A stretch of 32,025 bases of DNA from an uncultured Alcaligenaceae bacterium (GTDB lineage Bacteria > Pseudomonadota > Gammaproteobacteria > Burkholderiales > Burkholderiaceae_B), in NCBI GenBank assembly GCA_937995985.1, contig CALKIR010000045.1, positions 1 through 32,025 on the forward strand, given 5' to 3'. The notes below the pieces were generated by a model. That model was given only the letters and a program-made list of their open reading frames with translations, ran no database searches and had not been told where the DNA came from. The translations under genes were made by a program, and so were the position numbers. Positions 24,784 through 32,025 of the stretch are shown here, piece by piece. The stretch's first letter is position 1; every line of letters begins with the position of its first letter.

Positions 24784-25786
24784 TTTCTACCTCTGGTCTG
24801 AATGTGAGTTTGAACCGATCCCAATTGCGGCGATACTGAATTTGCGTCCCAGCAAAGAAGTCAGGCACCTTGACGGTATTGAGCTGATTGTAGAACCAGC
24901 TAGAGATTAACCCAGGCTCTTGGTCGAACATCTTGGGCATCTCGAGGCGCTCTAGGACAACATTAATGCGGTCGCGGACAAATTCCAGCAGCTCGTCTTG
25001 GGTGACGACACGATTGCCGGGGATTTCGAACATCAGCTCGATAATGCGGCTTTCGTGCAGGTATAGGGTTTCGGCCATTTTCCAAATAGCTTCGCGTAAA
25101 CGCCGGTCATCCTCATCGGTATGATTGCCTAGAGCGCGACGCTCGTGCTTGCACTCCTTGTGCAAAAAGCTAGAGGCAATGGAGTGAAAGTTTTCATCCT
25201 TGGCCGACGCATCAATGCCGGAAACAAAATGAGGGATGAGGTTAAAACCGCGGCTATTAAAGCCTTTGAAAAACCCAAAGGCCGAATACAACACCACTCC
25301 CTCGAGTAAGGCCAAAGCAGCCGTGACCTCGAGTGGGCAATCCCCCTCAGCATAGTGATCGATAAAAGCAATACGCTCGGCTAAAACTGGATCACGCTTC
25401 CACTGTGAGTAGAACTCATCGGTAGAGTTACCCATCACCACATTACCAATATCGTAGAACGGTGCGTGGACGTGCAACTCGACGTCGGTAAACTTGGCAC
25501 ACATACGTGCAATCTCTGGGCGTGGGAACATTTTGGGAATCTTGCCGCCCCAGAGGTTTTCTCCGCCGAGCATCAGCTCGTATTGGGTCAAAATAGACTG
25601 CGCGGTGATGACGCCATGGAGCTCGGCCTCGTTGAGCTTGAGTTTGAAGTCCATTTCGTCCTCTTCGACACCGAGCTCTTCGGCGGTCCAGTAGATATCT
25701 TGTTGGCCGATGGCCATCTCAGTCGCCCAGGGATAACGGGCAACATAGGAATCTGTTGGCGTTTCTATCTGGCTTTTGTATTTCAT
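24773..25786 (-). CDS. nrdB: Class I ribonucleoside-diphosphate reductase, beta (small) subunit
   Basis: Ferritin-fold radical-generating subunit, 337 residues. It is transcribed before nrdA, the reverse of E. coli order. Likely metal ligands are E70 (LTQYELM), E103 and H107 (DVELHVHAPFY), E162 (LALLEGVVLYSAF), and E198/H201 (AKDENFHSIA). Y111, four residues after H107, sits where the radical Tyr is expected. The middle pair has E-x3-H spacing instead of the common E-x2-H, and the first ligand is Glu where E. coli has Asp, so the metallocofactor type is uncertain. No N-terminal ATP-cone is present here either. The start ATG has AGGG 5 nt upstream, after a leader of about 200 nt. Confidence 0.92.
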   Translation of the reverse strand: MKYKSQIETPTDSYVARYPWATEMAIGQQDIYWTAEELGVEEDEMDFKLKLNEAELHGVITAQSILTQYELMLGGENLWGGKIPKMFPRPEIARMCAKFTDVELHVHAPFYDIGNVVMGNSTDEFYSQWKRDPVLAERIAFIDHYAEGDCPLEVTAALALLEGVVLYSAFGFFKGFNSRGFNLIPHFVSGIDASAKDENFHSIASSFLHKECKHERRALGNHTDEDDRRLREAIWKMAETLYLHESRIIELMFEIPGNRVVTQDELLEFVRDRINVVLERLEMPKMFDQEPGLISSWFYNQLNTVKVPDFFAGTQIQYRRNWDRFKLTFRPEVENVL

Positions 25787-25972
25787 AAGACCCTGACTCA
25801 GAGAGTTAAATTGTGTGGCACTTAACTCGGCGCAGACAGAAAAGCATCATGGCAAAAAAGAGTCGATGCGCCGTGCAAAAGTGAAGGGGAATGATTGTGT
25901 CGTGATGAGCTAAAATCGTGCTGCTACAGGGATTAAACAGGACAATAGGAACCCACTATAAAACAGCAGACA

Positions 25973-25988
25973 CCACAACATTTAGTGT
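25973..25988. promoter_or_regulatory. NrdR box, promoter-proximal to nrdB
   Basis: On the minus strand ACACTAAATGTTGTGG matches the NrdR consensus ACACTATATATTGTGT at 13 of 16 positions. It lies just downstream of the proposed -10 of the nrdBA promoter. Its core is exactly 31 bp from that of the second box, the spacing expected for cooperative NrdR binding. Confidence 0.72.
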
Positions 25989-25999
25989 TGTTGGTATAG

Positions 26000-26029
26000 A
26001 TAATAAGCCTATATAGTACGTTTAGCAAA
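26000..26029 (-). promoter_or_regulatory. Likely nrdBA promoter
   Basis: On the minus strand TTTGCT (26024-26029), an 18-bp spacer and TATTAT (26000-26005) form a plausible sigma-70 promoter about 215 bp before nrdB. The upstream NrdR box lies in the spacer, a layout that would allow repression. Confidence 0.5.
26004..26019. promoter_or_regulatory. NrdR box, distal to nrdB
   Basis: On the minus strand GTACTATATAGGCTTA has an exact ACTATATA core but matches the 16-bp NrdR consensus at only 9 positions. Support comes mainly from its 31-bp (three helical turns) phasing with the better box at 25973-25988. Confidence 0.6.
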
Positions 26030-26155
26030 TTTTTGTTTGGGTCAAACAATTATTTAAAATATAAATTGACACGACCATAATCATGCTAAAAAGCACTAAA
26101 AATCAGTCTTGAAGTAGGGTTAAACGAGTGGAATTAGGCAGGGGAGGACGGTGAG

Positions 26156-26193
26156 AAAAAAGCAACACACTGCAGGGCAGTGCGTTGCTTTTT
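26156..26193 (-). terminator. Strong terminator of the fdoGHI-fdhE operon
   Basis: Positions 26161-26173 pair with 26177-26189 (13-bp stem with one A/C mismatch, 3-base loop AGG), directly after the fdhE stop. On the minus strand it runs into TTTTT (26160-26156). The plus strand also has a T-run (26189-26193), so the hairpin could work both ways. Confidence 0.88.
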
Positions 26194-27124
26194 ATTCCCT
26201 AGGCAACCACAAAAAGGGATTATCATTGATGCGATAAAAGCCCTCTTGACCCATGAGCATATCTAACTCGATGCTGTTGAGATCATCGGCCAGAGCCTCG
26301 ACCTGAGCATCCTTTTCTTGGTAGAAAATCTTTCTGTAGTTATTACAACGCCCGCAGGCCTCAGCGCGAATGGCCTCATTGCCCTGTTCTAGGCTGAAAT
26401 ACTGGATTTTCTCGGTGCTTTCACAATGCGAGCAGGTGACCCGTACAATATGCCACTCAGTGGCACAGAGACTGCAGGTCATGTACCGCCGTCCTGCGCT
26501 TGCTCCAGTGCTTTTGACGACGCTGGCAATAGGCAGGGCCCCACAACACGGACACAGCCCAAAGGGCGCCTTGTGCGTGGCGTCCTCGGTGGCCAGATTA
26601 TGATCCACGACCAGACGGGTAAAATACACCTGCAAAGCAGCCATAATCAGCGGCGCCCAAGCTAAATTGGTATCGGCATCAATATGTTGGTGGATGAGCT
26701 GATCGGCCAAGGCGTCGATATGCTCGGGATGGGCTGCGAGCGTGGTGCTCAGCTGCTCAATCACCGCATAAAACTCACTGCTGTCTACCTCGGGCCCCCA
26801 ATCAGCGGGACGCTCAGTGAGACGGACCAAGAGATCCTTTAGGAGGGTGCGCCAGATGGGATCGCGTGGCTGCATGCAGAGCTGCCCCAAAGAGGGCTGC
26901 TTGGTCGGTGCAGCAATAGAGTATGGTTGGAGTAGGAGCGCCTGCTGCGCATCGGCCACATGGGCCATGAGCAGCAGGTACGAGCGAATTGTGCTGTGTT
27001 CGGCCAGGGCGCGCAGGCGCGTGGCGCGCCGCGCAAACACCTGCTCCTTTTGAGGGGGATAGAGGGTCGGCACACGGGTCCGATCCAGCTGCTCTATTTC
27101 ACCTCGTGAGAGAATGCGTTGCAT
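26192..27124 (-). CDS. fdhE: Formate dehydrogenase accessory/maturation protein FdhE
   Basis: A cytosolic factor needed for active respiratory formate dehydrogenase, 310 residues (E. coli 309). The C-terminal half has the expected rubredoxin-like metal-binding CxxC motifs: GLCPCCGALP (C191/C194), MTCSLC (C217/C220), VTCSHC (C231/C234) and EACGRC (C257/C260). The N-terminal half is helical. Its ATG shares one base with the fdoI stop (TAATG at 27126-27122), so it is translationally coupled to the enzyme it matures, the same order as fdoGHI-fdhE in E. coli. Confidence 0.93.
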   Translation of the reverse strand: MQRILSRGEIEQLDRTRVPTLYPPQKEQVFARRATRLRALAEHSTIRSYLLLMAHVADAQQALLLQPYSIAAPTKQPSLGQLCMQPRDPIWRTLLKDLLVRLTERPADWGPEVDSSEFYAVIEQLSTTLAAHPEHIDALADQLIHQHIDADTNLAWAPLIMAALQVYFTRLVVDHNLATEDATHKAPFGLCPCCGALPIASVVKSTGASAGRRYMTCSLCATEWHIVRVTCSHCESTEKIQYFSLEQGNEAIRAEACGRCNNYRKIFYQEKDAQVEALADDLNSIELDMLMGQEGFYRINDNPFLWLPRE

Positions 27125-27771
27125 TAGTTTCTCCCTTCGGATTGCTCACGCACTGCCTTGCGAAACCAGGCTCGGTGGTGTTTCCACGCCCAGCCATAAG
27201 ACACCTCGCCGCGTGTCATAGCATGGATGGAGCCTTTGACCCAAATCCCAGCATATACATGCACAATGATGGCACAGATGAGTAAAAACCCAAACAAAGC
27301 ATGCAACAGCAAGCTAATGCGTACCGTATCAATAGCAAAATAAGCAGAGAAATAGGCGCGCCAACCAATGACACCGGTGATGAGCAAGCCAATCATGAGT
27401 AGGATTAAGACAAAAAACAAAAGTTTTTGTCCGCCATTGTACTTACCGCTTTCCGGCACCCCCTCGGACTCTTGGTTGAGTATTCGAGGCAATTGTCGTA
27501 GCCACTGCCGATCTTGAGCGGTCATGATGTTATCCCGCAGCAAACGAAGGGCAAAAATGAAAAAGGCGACACACATAGCCACCCCGATAAAGGGATGCAG
27601 GATACGCGTCCAGGTCCCCCCGCCTAGGAGGCTAGAGAGCCAAAACAGCGAGGGGTGAAACAAAGCCAACCCTGAAATGGTGAGCAAAATAAAGCACAGG
27701 GCGATAAACCAATGATTGACCCGTTGAAGGTAGCTATAACGCTTGAGGGTACGTTTATTTGTGTTCGACAT
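27124..27771 (-). CDS. fdoI: Formate dehydrogenase gamma subunit, cytochrome b556
   Basis: Inner-membrane di-haem subunit passing electrons from the beta subunit to quinone, 215 residues. ATG 27771 is chosen because AGGAGG lies 7 nt upstream; it overlaps fdoH by 17 nt. Four TM segments are visible (about 18-38, 56-78, 116-137, 153-175). Candidate haem-ligand histidines are H20 (RVNHWF), H59 (ILHPF), H157 (LLHALF) and H171 (IVHVYAG), in the same relative places as in E. coli FdnI. FdoI and FdnI types cannot be told apart from sequence; the fdhE neighbour favours the fdo naming. Confidence 0.93.
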   Translation of the reverse strand: MSNTNKRTLKRYSYLQRVNHWFIALCFILLTISGLALFHPSLFWLSSLLGGGTWTRILHPFIGVAMCVAFFIFALRLLRDNIMTAQDRQWLRQLPRILNQESEGVPESGKYNGGQKLLFFVLILLMIGLLITGVIGWRAYFSAYFAIDTVRISLLLHALFGFLLICAIIVHVYAGIWVKGSIHAMTRGEVSYGWAWKHHRAWFRKAVREQSEGRN

Positions 27772-28666
27772 TGCTTTCCTCCTGTGCTTGACGCTCATCT
27801 TCTTCGGTGGTCTCAAGCGGCCCTTTGCGGATATAGTGCAAAAAGCCTGCTGCAGCGGTCAGGGCCATCAGCGCAACCCCGAACGGCTTGGTAAGCCCTT
27901 TCCACAAGGACACTGTGGGGCTGACCTTGGGTTCAGCAGGCAGATTGCTATACAAAGTGGGATCATCCGCATGATGCAGTACATACATCACATGGGTGCC
28001 GCCGACCCCTTGGGGATCGTAGAGACCGGCATGGTCGTAGCCTCTGGATTTCAGATCTGCAATGCGCTCCTGAGCGTGGAATTTCATATCCTCTTTGGTC
28101 CCAAAGACAATGGCCCCAGTAGGACATGTTTTGACGCAAGCGGGCTCTTGACCCACTGCAACTCGATCCGAACACAGGGTACATTTATAGGCTTTGTGAT
28201 CCCGTTCCGAGATACGCGGAATATCAAAAGGACAGCCGGCAATGCAATAACCGCAGCCGATGCAATGCTCTTGATTAAAGTCCACGATCCCGTTGGTGTG
28301 TTGCACAATGGCGCCTGGCGAAGGACAAGCCTTTAAACAGCCTGGATCCGCGCAGTGCATGCAGCCATCTTTGCGAATCAACCACTCCAGATCGCCCTTA
28401 TCATCCTCATACTCAGCAAAACGCATCAAAGTCCAAGACTGAGCGCTGAGATCGGCGGGGTTGTCATAAACCCCGACGTTTTCTCCGACCTCATCGCGCA
28501 GATCATTCCACTCCATGCAGGCAACCTGACAGGCCTTGCAGCCGATGCACTTAGAGACATCGATTAGCTTGGCCACCCCCTCGGTAGTGGGAATAGGATG
28601 CCGCGCCTGAGGAGCAGGGGTGGTCGTGGCAGAGCGGCGTTTAATATCTAAAGTTTCCACTGGCAT
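27755..28666 (-). CDS. fdoH: Formate dehydrogenase beta subunit, four [4Fe-4S] clusters
   Basis: Electron-transfer subunit of 303 residues that anchors the alpha subunit at the periplasmic face. Four cysteine sets are visible: CIGCKACQVAC (about 40-50), CMHC with GCLKAC (about 102-114), CIGCGYCIAGC (about 135-145) and CTLC with ACVKTC (about 162-181). A single C-terminal TM (about 252-272, FGVALMALTAAAGFLHYI) is followed by an acidic tail, as in FdnH. The start has GGAG upstream. The gap to fdoG is 10 nt, and its end overlaps fdoI, indicating one operon. Confidence 0.95.
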   Translation of the reverse strand: MPVETLDIKRRSATTTPAPQARHPIPTTEGVAKLIDVSKCIGCKACQVACMEWNDLRDEVGENVGVYDNPADLSAQSWTLMRFAEYEDDKGDLEWLIRKDGCMHCADPGCLKACPSPGAIVQHTNGIVDFNQEHCIGCGYCIAGCPFDIPRISERDHKAYKCTLCSDRVAVGQEPACVKTCPTGAIVFGTKEDMKFHAQERIADLKSRGYDHAGLYDPQGVGGTHVMYVLHHADDPTLYSNLPAEPKVSPTVSLWKGLTKPFGVALMALTAAAGFLHYIRKGPLETTEEDERQAQEESNVEHK

Positions 28667-28676
28667 GACAGACTCC

Positions 28677-31600
28677 TTACGCCTTTTCCACGTTGACTAA
28701 AAAGGACTTAAATTCTGGGGTTTGAGTATTACCATCCCCAACAAAAGGCGTCAGGGTATTGGCTAAAAACCCAGGCTTGGCGACCCCTACAAACCCCCAG
28801 TGCAAAGGAATCCCGACATGGTGCATGGGCTTGCCCTCGACGTCTAGGGTTTTGAGGCGTTTGGTCACCACTGCTTTGGCCTTGATATAGCCGCGGTGCG
28901 AGCTTACTTTGACCCAATCACCGTGTGCAATACCTAATTCCTTGGCCAGTCCTTCGCCGATTTCAACAAACTGCTGGGGCTGAATGATGGCATTCAGATC
29001 CACGTGTTTGGTCCAGTAGTGGAAATGCTCGGTCAAGCGATAAGTGGTCCCGATATAGGGATATTTATCTGCCTTTCCAAAGTCCTTCCAGTCATCAGCA
29101 AAGACCCGAGCGGCCGGGTTATTTACAGCCAAGTCATTGTCTGGGAAAAGCGGGTTGTAGCCCAGTGGTGTTTCAAAAGGCTCATAGTGTACGGGGAACG
29201 GTCCCTCGGCCATATTTTGGCGAGCAAAGAAGCGCGCCACCCCCTCGGGGTTCATAATAAAGGGCCCCATGCCATCGGCAGGTGGCTCATCGGCCTTGTA
29301 ATCGGGCACATCTGCCCCCGTCCAGCGCTGGCCATCCCAATAAATGAGCGCACGCTTGGGATCAAAGGGTCGGCCCTGCATATCCGCAGAAGCGCGGTTA
29401 TACAGAATCCGTCGGTTGGCAGGCCACGCCCAGGCCCAATTGAGGGTTTGCCCAATACCGGTGGGGTCGCTGTTATCGCGACGCGCCATATTATTCCCCT
29501 CTTCGGTCCAAGAGCCTGCATAAATCCAGCAGCCGCTCAATGTGCTGCCATCATCACGCAACTCACCAAAACCGCTCACCTGCTCGCCAGCCTTGCGAAT
29601 CAACCGATCGGGGTTCTTGGGATCATAGAGATCCACTAAGGCCCGGCCGTTGAGCTCTTTGGCCAACTCCTCGGCAGAGGGGTTCTCAGGACGGCTATAT
29701 GGCCAGTACAGATTAAGGATGGGATCGGCAAAAACCCCTCCTTCCTCTTCGTACAGCTTGCGAATATGCTGATACAAAGTGGCCATGATTTCTATATCGG
29801 TTTTGGCCTCAGCAGGAGGCTCTGCAGCCTTCCAGTGCCACTGCAACCAGCGCCCGGAGTTCACCAGAGTACCTTCTTCTTCGGCAAAACATGAGGTAGG
29901 CAAACGGAAGACCTCAGTCTGAATGAGACTGCTGTCCACATCGTTTAACTCGCCTGCATTGCGCCAAAACTCTGACGTCTCAGTGACCAAGGGATCCATA
30001 ATGACCATATACTTCAGGTTGCTAAACCCGCGGATCAGCTTGGCTTTGTTAGGCGCCGCAGCAAGGGGGTTAAAGCCCTGACAAATATAGCCATTCATCT
30101 TGCCTTGATTCATGAGCTCATAGGCCTGCAACATATCGTATGGCTTATCGAGTTTAGGCAAATAATCGTAGGCAAAATCATTGCCCTCATGGGCACTGTC
30201 GCCCCACCACGCCTTCATCAGACTGACATGGAATTTTTTGTAATTACTCCAGTAGCTCAGCTGATTTTTGCGCAAAGGTTGCTGCGCCCGCGCGGCAATA
30301 TAATCATCAAAGTTTTGCTCATGCTCATTAGGCAGAGTCAGATAGCCAGGCAGCAAGTTGGTCATCAAGCCCAGATCGGTCAGCCCTTGAATATTGGAGT
30401 GCCCCCGCAAGGCATTCATCCCACCGCCAGGAATACCGATATTGCCCAGCAGCAGCTGCATCATAGCGCCAGTGCGGATGATCTGTGAGCCGATAGAGTG
30501 CTGCGTCCAACCGAGGGCATATAAAATTGTCCCAGCCCGATCAGGGGCAGCAGTGGAAGCCAGCAGCTCACACACTTGCTGAAACTTATCAATAGGCGTG
30601 CCGCATACACGCTGTACCAGCTCTGGGGTATAGCGGCTGTAGTGTTTTTTCAATAGCTGATACACCGAGCGAGGATGGGTGAGCGTCGGATCGGTTTTGA
30701 CATAGCCCTCTTCATCGCGCTCGTACTCCCACGAAGAGCGATCATAGGTGCGATCCTCAGCGTTATAGCCGGAAAAGATCCCGTCTTTAAAATCAAAATC
30801 CTCACGCACAATAAAGGACATGTCGGTGTAATGACGCACGTACTCATGCTGAATCTTGTCATTATCCAGCAAGTACTTGATCACCCCACCTAGGAACACA
30901 ATATCGGTACCAGTGCGAATCGGTGCATAGAGATCGGCAACAGAAGCCGAACGGTTAAAACGTGGGTCAACGACGATGAGTTTGGCTTGGTTATGAGCCT
31001 TGGCCTCGGTCACCCATTTGAACCCACATGGGTGTGCCTCAGCGGCATTACCGCCCATAATCAGCACCACATCAGCGTTTTTAATATCGACCCAGTGATT
31101 GGTCATCGCGCCACGACCAAATGTTGGGGCAAGGCCTGCCACCGTTGGTCCGTGTCATACGCGCGCTTGGTTATCGAAGGGCAACATGCCCAGACTACGA
31201 ATCACCTTGTGGGTAATATAGCCCACCTCATTACTGCTGGCAGAAGCCGCAAGCATCCCCGTGGTGGTCCAACGGTTAACGGTCTTGCCCTCTGCGGTAC
31301 GGCTTAGGAAGTTTTGATCCCGATCCTCTTTCATCAGACGGGCGATGCGCTCAAAGGCCTCCTCCCAGCTGATACGCTCCCAACGATCGGAGCCTGGGGC
31401 GCGGTACTCGGGATATTTCAAACGATTGGGGCTATTAACAAAATCAACCAACCCGGCCCCCTTGGGACATAAGGTCCCGCGGTTAACGGGGTGATCATGA
31501 TCGCCCTCTATATGTTGTACGCTTGGGCGGGCATTTTTAGCCCCATCCCCCAAACTGTAAATCAAAATACCACAGGCCACCGAACAATAAGGACAGGTGC

Positions 31601-31745
31601 TGCGGGTTTCGGTCATTTTAGTTAGCTTGTACTGCCTTGCCGCGGCTTGCGCGGGTTCGGGAGCAATGCCCAGCATGGCCATGCTGGATCCTGCCAGAGT
31701 TCCTCCGCTAACCTTGAAGAACTGGCGTCTGCTCATGTTAGTCAT
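28677..31745 (-). CDS. fdoG: Selenocysteine-containing formate dehydrogenase alpha subunit (UGA recoded at 31157-31155)
   Basis: Periplasmic molybdopterin enzyme oxidising formate to CO2, 1022 residues including Sec (E. coli 1016). It appears as two open frames split by an in-frame TGA, but both sides continue the family sequence without a shift: DNQARV-U-HGPTV-AGLAPTFGRGAM. The TGA is therefore Sec197, the Mo ligand. ATG 31745 follows GGAG at 5 nt. A Tat signal MSRRQFFK (residues 4-11) precedes AxA cleavage near 33-36. The first [4Fe-4S] cluster is bound by C51, C54, C58 and C93. Other family marks are TNHWVDIKNADVV, PRFNRSASVADLYAPIR and the C-terminal PLHWGFVGVAKPG. It is the first gene of fdoGHI-fdhE. 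Sec use implies selA/B/C/D elsewhere in the genome. Confidence 0.95.
31112..31154 (-). promoter_or_regulatory. Bacterial SECIS element in fdoG
   Basis: Immediately after the UGA, CACG plus ACCAA (31154-31145, one bulged G) pairs with UUGGU plus CGUG (31120-31112). The apical stem is GGCA/UGCC with loop GGCCU. Position, bulge and the GCAGG.CU apex resemble the fdhF/fdnG SECIS hairpins that bind SelB. It overlaps the coding sequence. Confidence 0.85.
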
Positions 31746-32025
31746 GAATGCTCCTAATATTTAAAGCTGCGTGATTGTCGCTGTGGTATCTCCTCGCGAC
31801 ACAGCAAAGGAAACACTGATATAGTCTCACTTTAGAACATGGATAGAACCATTGACGGAATAACCATGTTGTTTGAGTAGGCTTTTGGTCTACTGCTATA
31901 AGCAGCTGTAATTGTAAAGAAAGAAAAAATATTTACCACCTATGCTACCTGATATGTTGGCTCCTGACCAATTGGTCAGCTGAGGAGCACAGGCGAACTA
32001 TGCTACTATGCGCGCATGATTTTAA
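31746..32025. other. Upstream region of fdoG to the right edge
   Basis: This 280-bp stretch holds no supported gene. It should contain the fdoGHI-fdhE promoter. A TATATC hexamer on the minus strand (inside 31817-31826) is a possible -10, but no good -35 partner was found. ATGs at 32000 and 32016 open rightward to the edge and could start a divergent gene, but only 26 and 10 bases are visible. The main structured element is the palindrome at 31964-31979. Confidence 0.6.
31964..31979. promoter_or_regulatory. 16-bp perfect palindrome, probable regulator binding site
   Basis: CTGACCAATTGGTCAG is an exact inverted repeat without a spacer. It is the size and type of site bound by dimeric TetR- or MarR-like repressors. 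It lies about 220 bp before fdoG and 20-35 bp before ATGs that open toward the right edge, so it may govern a divergent gene outside the window rather than fdoG. The cognate protein is unknown. Confidence 0.5.

Larger units (their letters stand above)
25787..26191. other. AT-rich intergenic region between nrdB and fdhE
   Basis: This 405-bp gap holds no convincing gene. From right to left it contains the fdhE terminator, an AT-rich stretch, the likely nrdBA promoter with two NrdR-box-like sites, and a roughly 200-nt untranslated leader. The leader includes a 7-bp inverted repeat (GAGTTAA at 25803-25809, TTAACTC at 25822-25828) close to the nrdB start, whose significance is unclear. Confidence 0.7.

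Noticed and set aside
25803..25828. GAGTTAA/TTAACTC inverted repeat before nrdB as a riboswitch or attenuator
   Set aside because: It is a 7-bp AT-leaning stem with a 12-base loop and no alternative partner or T-tract; I know no riboswitch of this form.
27743..28336. Open frame of 197 codons on the plus strand
   Set aside because: It lies wholly antisense to fdoI/fdoH, whose products have clear haem and iron-sulfur motifs; the plus-strand product has no recognisable domain.
29004..29639. Open frame of 211 codons on the plus strand
   Set aside because: It is antisense to fdoG and has no family features; it is a shadow of the codon pattern of the real gene.
28677..31745. fdoG as a pseudogene broken by a premature stop
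   Set aside because: The single TGA is at the known Sec position, the frame does not shift, flanking sequence is intact and a SECIS-like hairpin follows.
31893..31905. CTGCT-ATA-AGCAG hairpin as a terminator
   Set aside because: The stem is only 5 bp and neither strand has a T-tract beside it.
32000..32025. Start of a divergent gene at the right edge
   Set aside because: Two ATGs open to the edge, but at most 26 bases are visible, so no coding claim can be supported.
1..32025. tRNA genes, insertion sequences, CRISPR arrays or a phage/defence island
   Set aside because: No cloverleaf-like CCA-ended genes, transposase, terminal inverted repeats, repeat-spacer arrays or defence families were seen on reading both strands; nearly all DNA is explained by metabolic and envelope genes.

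Overview
The window looks like a chromosomal segment of a heterotrophic proteobacterium of moderate GC content (about half by eye). The neighbourhood lemA / two TPM-domain genes / DUF2868 / DUF3482 GTPase, together with a TRAP plus hydantoinase-type catabolic operon, is most reminiscent of Betaproteobacteria (Burkholderiales, Alcaligenaceae-like). A gammaproteobacterium cannot be excluded from sequence alone. The organism must read UGA as selenocysteine, because the formate dehydrogenase alpha gene has an in-frame TGA at the family's catalytic Sec position followed by a SECIS-like hairpin. I see no tRNA, rRNA, insertion sequence, phage genes or CRISPR array.

Layout. (1) 1-1601, minus: prfC (release factor 3), whose 3' end runs off the left edge. 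(2) 1725-6655, plus: a compact envelope array of LemA lipoprotein, TPM/YgcG-like protein with a Gly-rich tail, short TPM protein, DUF2868 membrane protein and DUF3482 GTPase, with coupled or overlapping junctions. (3) 6631-11417: housekeeping genes in alternating orientation (argE, thpR, an SLC13/RCK permease, a small channel-like membrane protein, a HAD phosphatase). Three consecutive convergent pairs overlap at their 3' ends. (4) 11460-20587, plus: a LysR regulator followed by a tightly packed operon of an EthD-like protein, TRAP transporter DctP-DctQ-DctM, a 1226-residue ATP-dependent 5-oxoprolinase/hydantoinase and an aspartate dehydrogenase-like enzyme. This reads as uptake and breakdown of an unidentified small acidic compound, possibly a lactam or cyclic imide. 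(5) 20602-22904, minus: a two-TM protein of unknown function and an ExaC/AldB-type aldehyde dehydrogenase. (6) 23056-25786, minus: a compact class I ribonucleotide reductase operon with nrdB before nrdA. It is preceded by a pair of NrdR-box-like sites spaced 31 bp and closed by a strong intrinsic terminator. (7) 26192-31745, minus: fdoGHI-fdhE, a respiratory selenoprotein formate dehydrogenase (Tat-exported alpha, iron-sulfur beta, cytochrome b gamma) plus its maturation factor, ending in another strong terminator.

The most interesting parts are the substrate-orphan region 4 operon, the UGA-recoded fdoG, the regulatory architecture and unusual beta subunit of the short ribonucleotide reductase, and an exact 16-bp palindrome upstream of the formate dehydrogenase operon. 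Nothing in the window proves a wholly new system. The LysR/TRAP/oxoprolinase/aspartate dehydrogenase operon is the best candidate for undescribed biochemistry.
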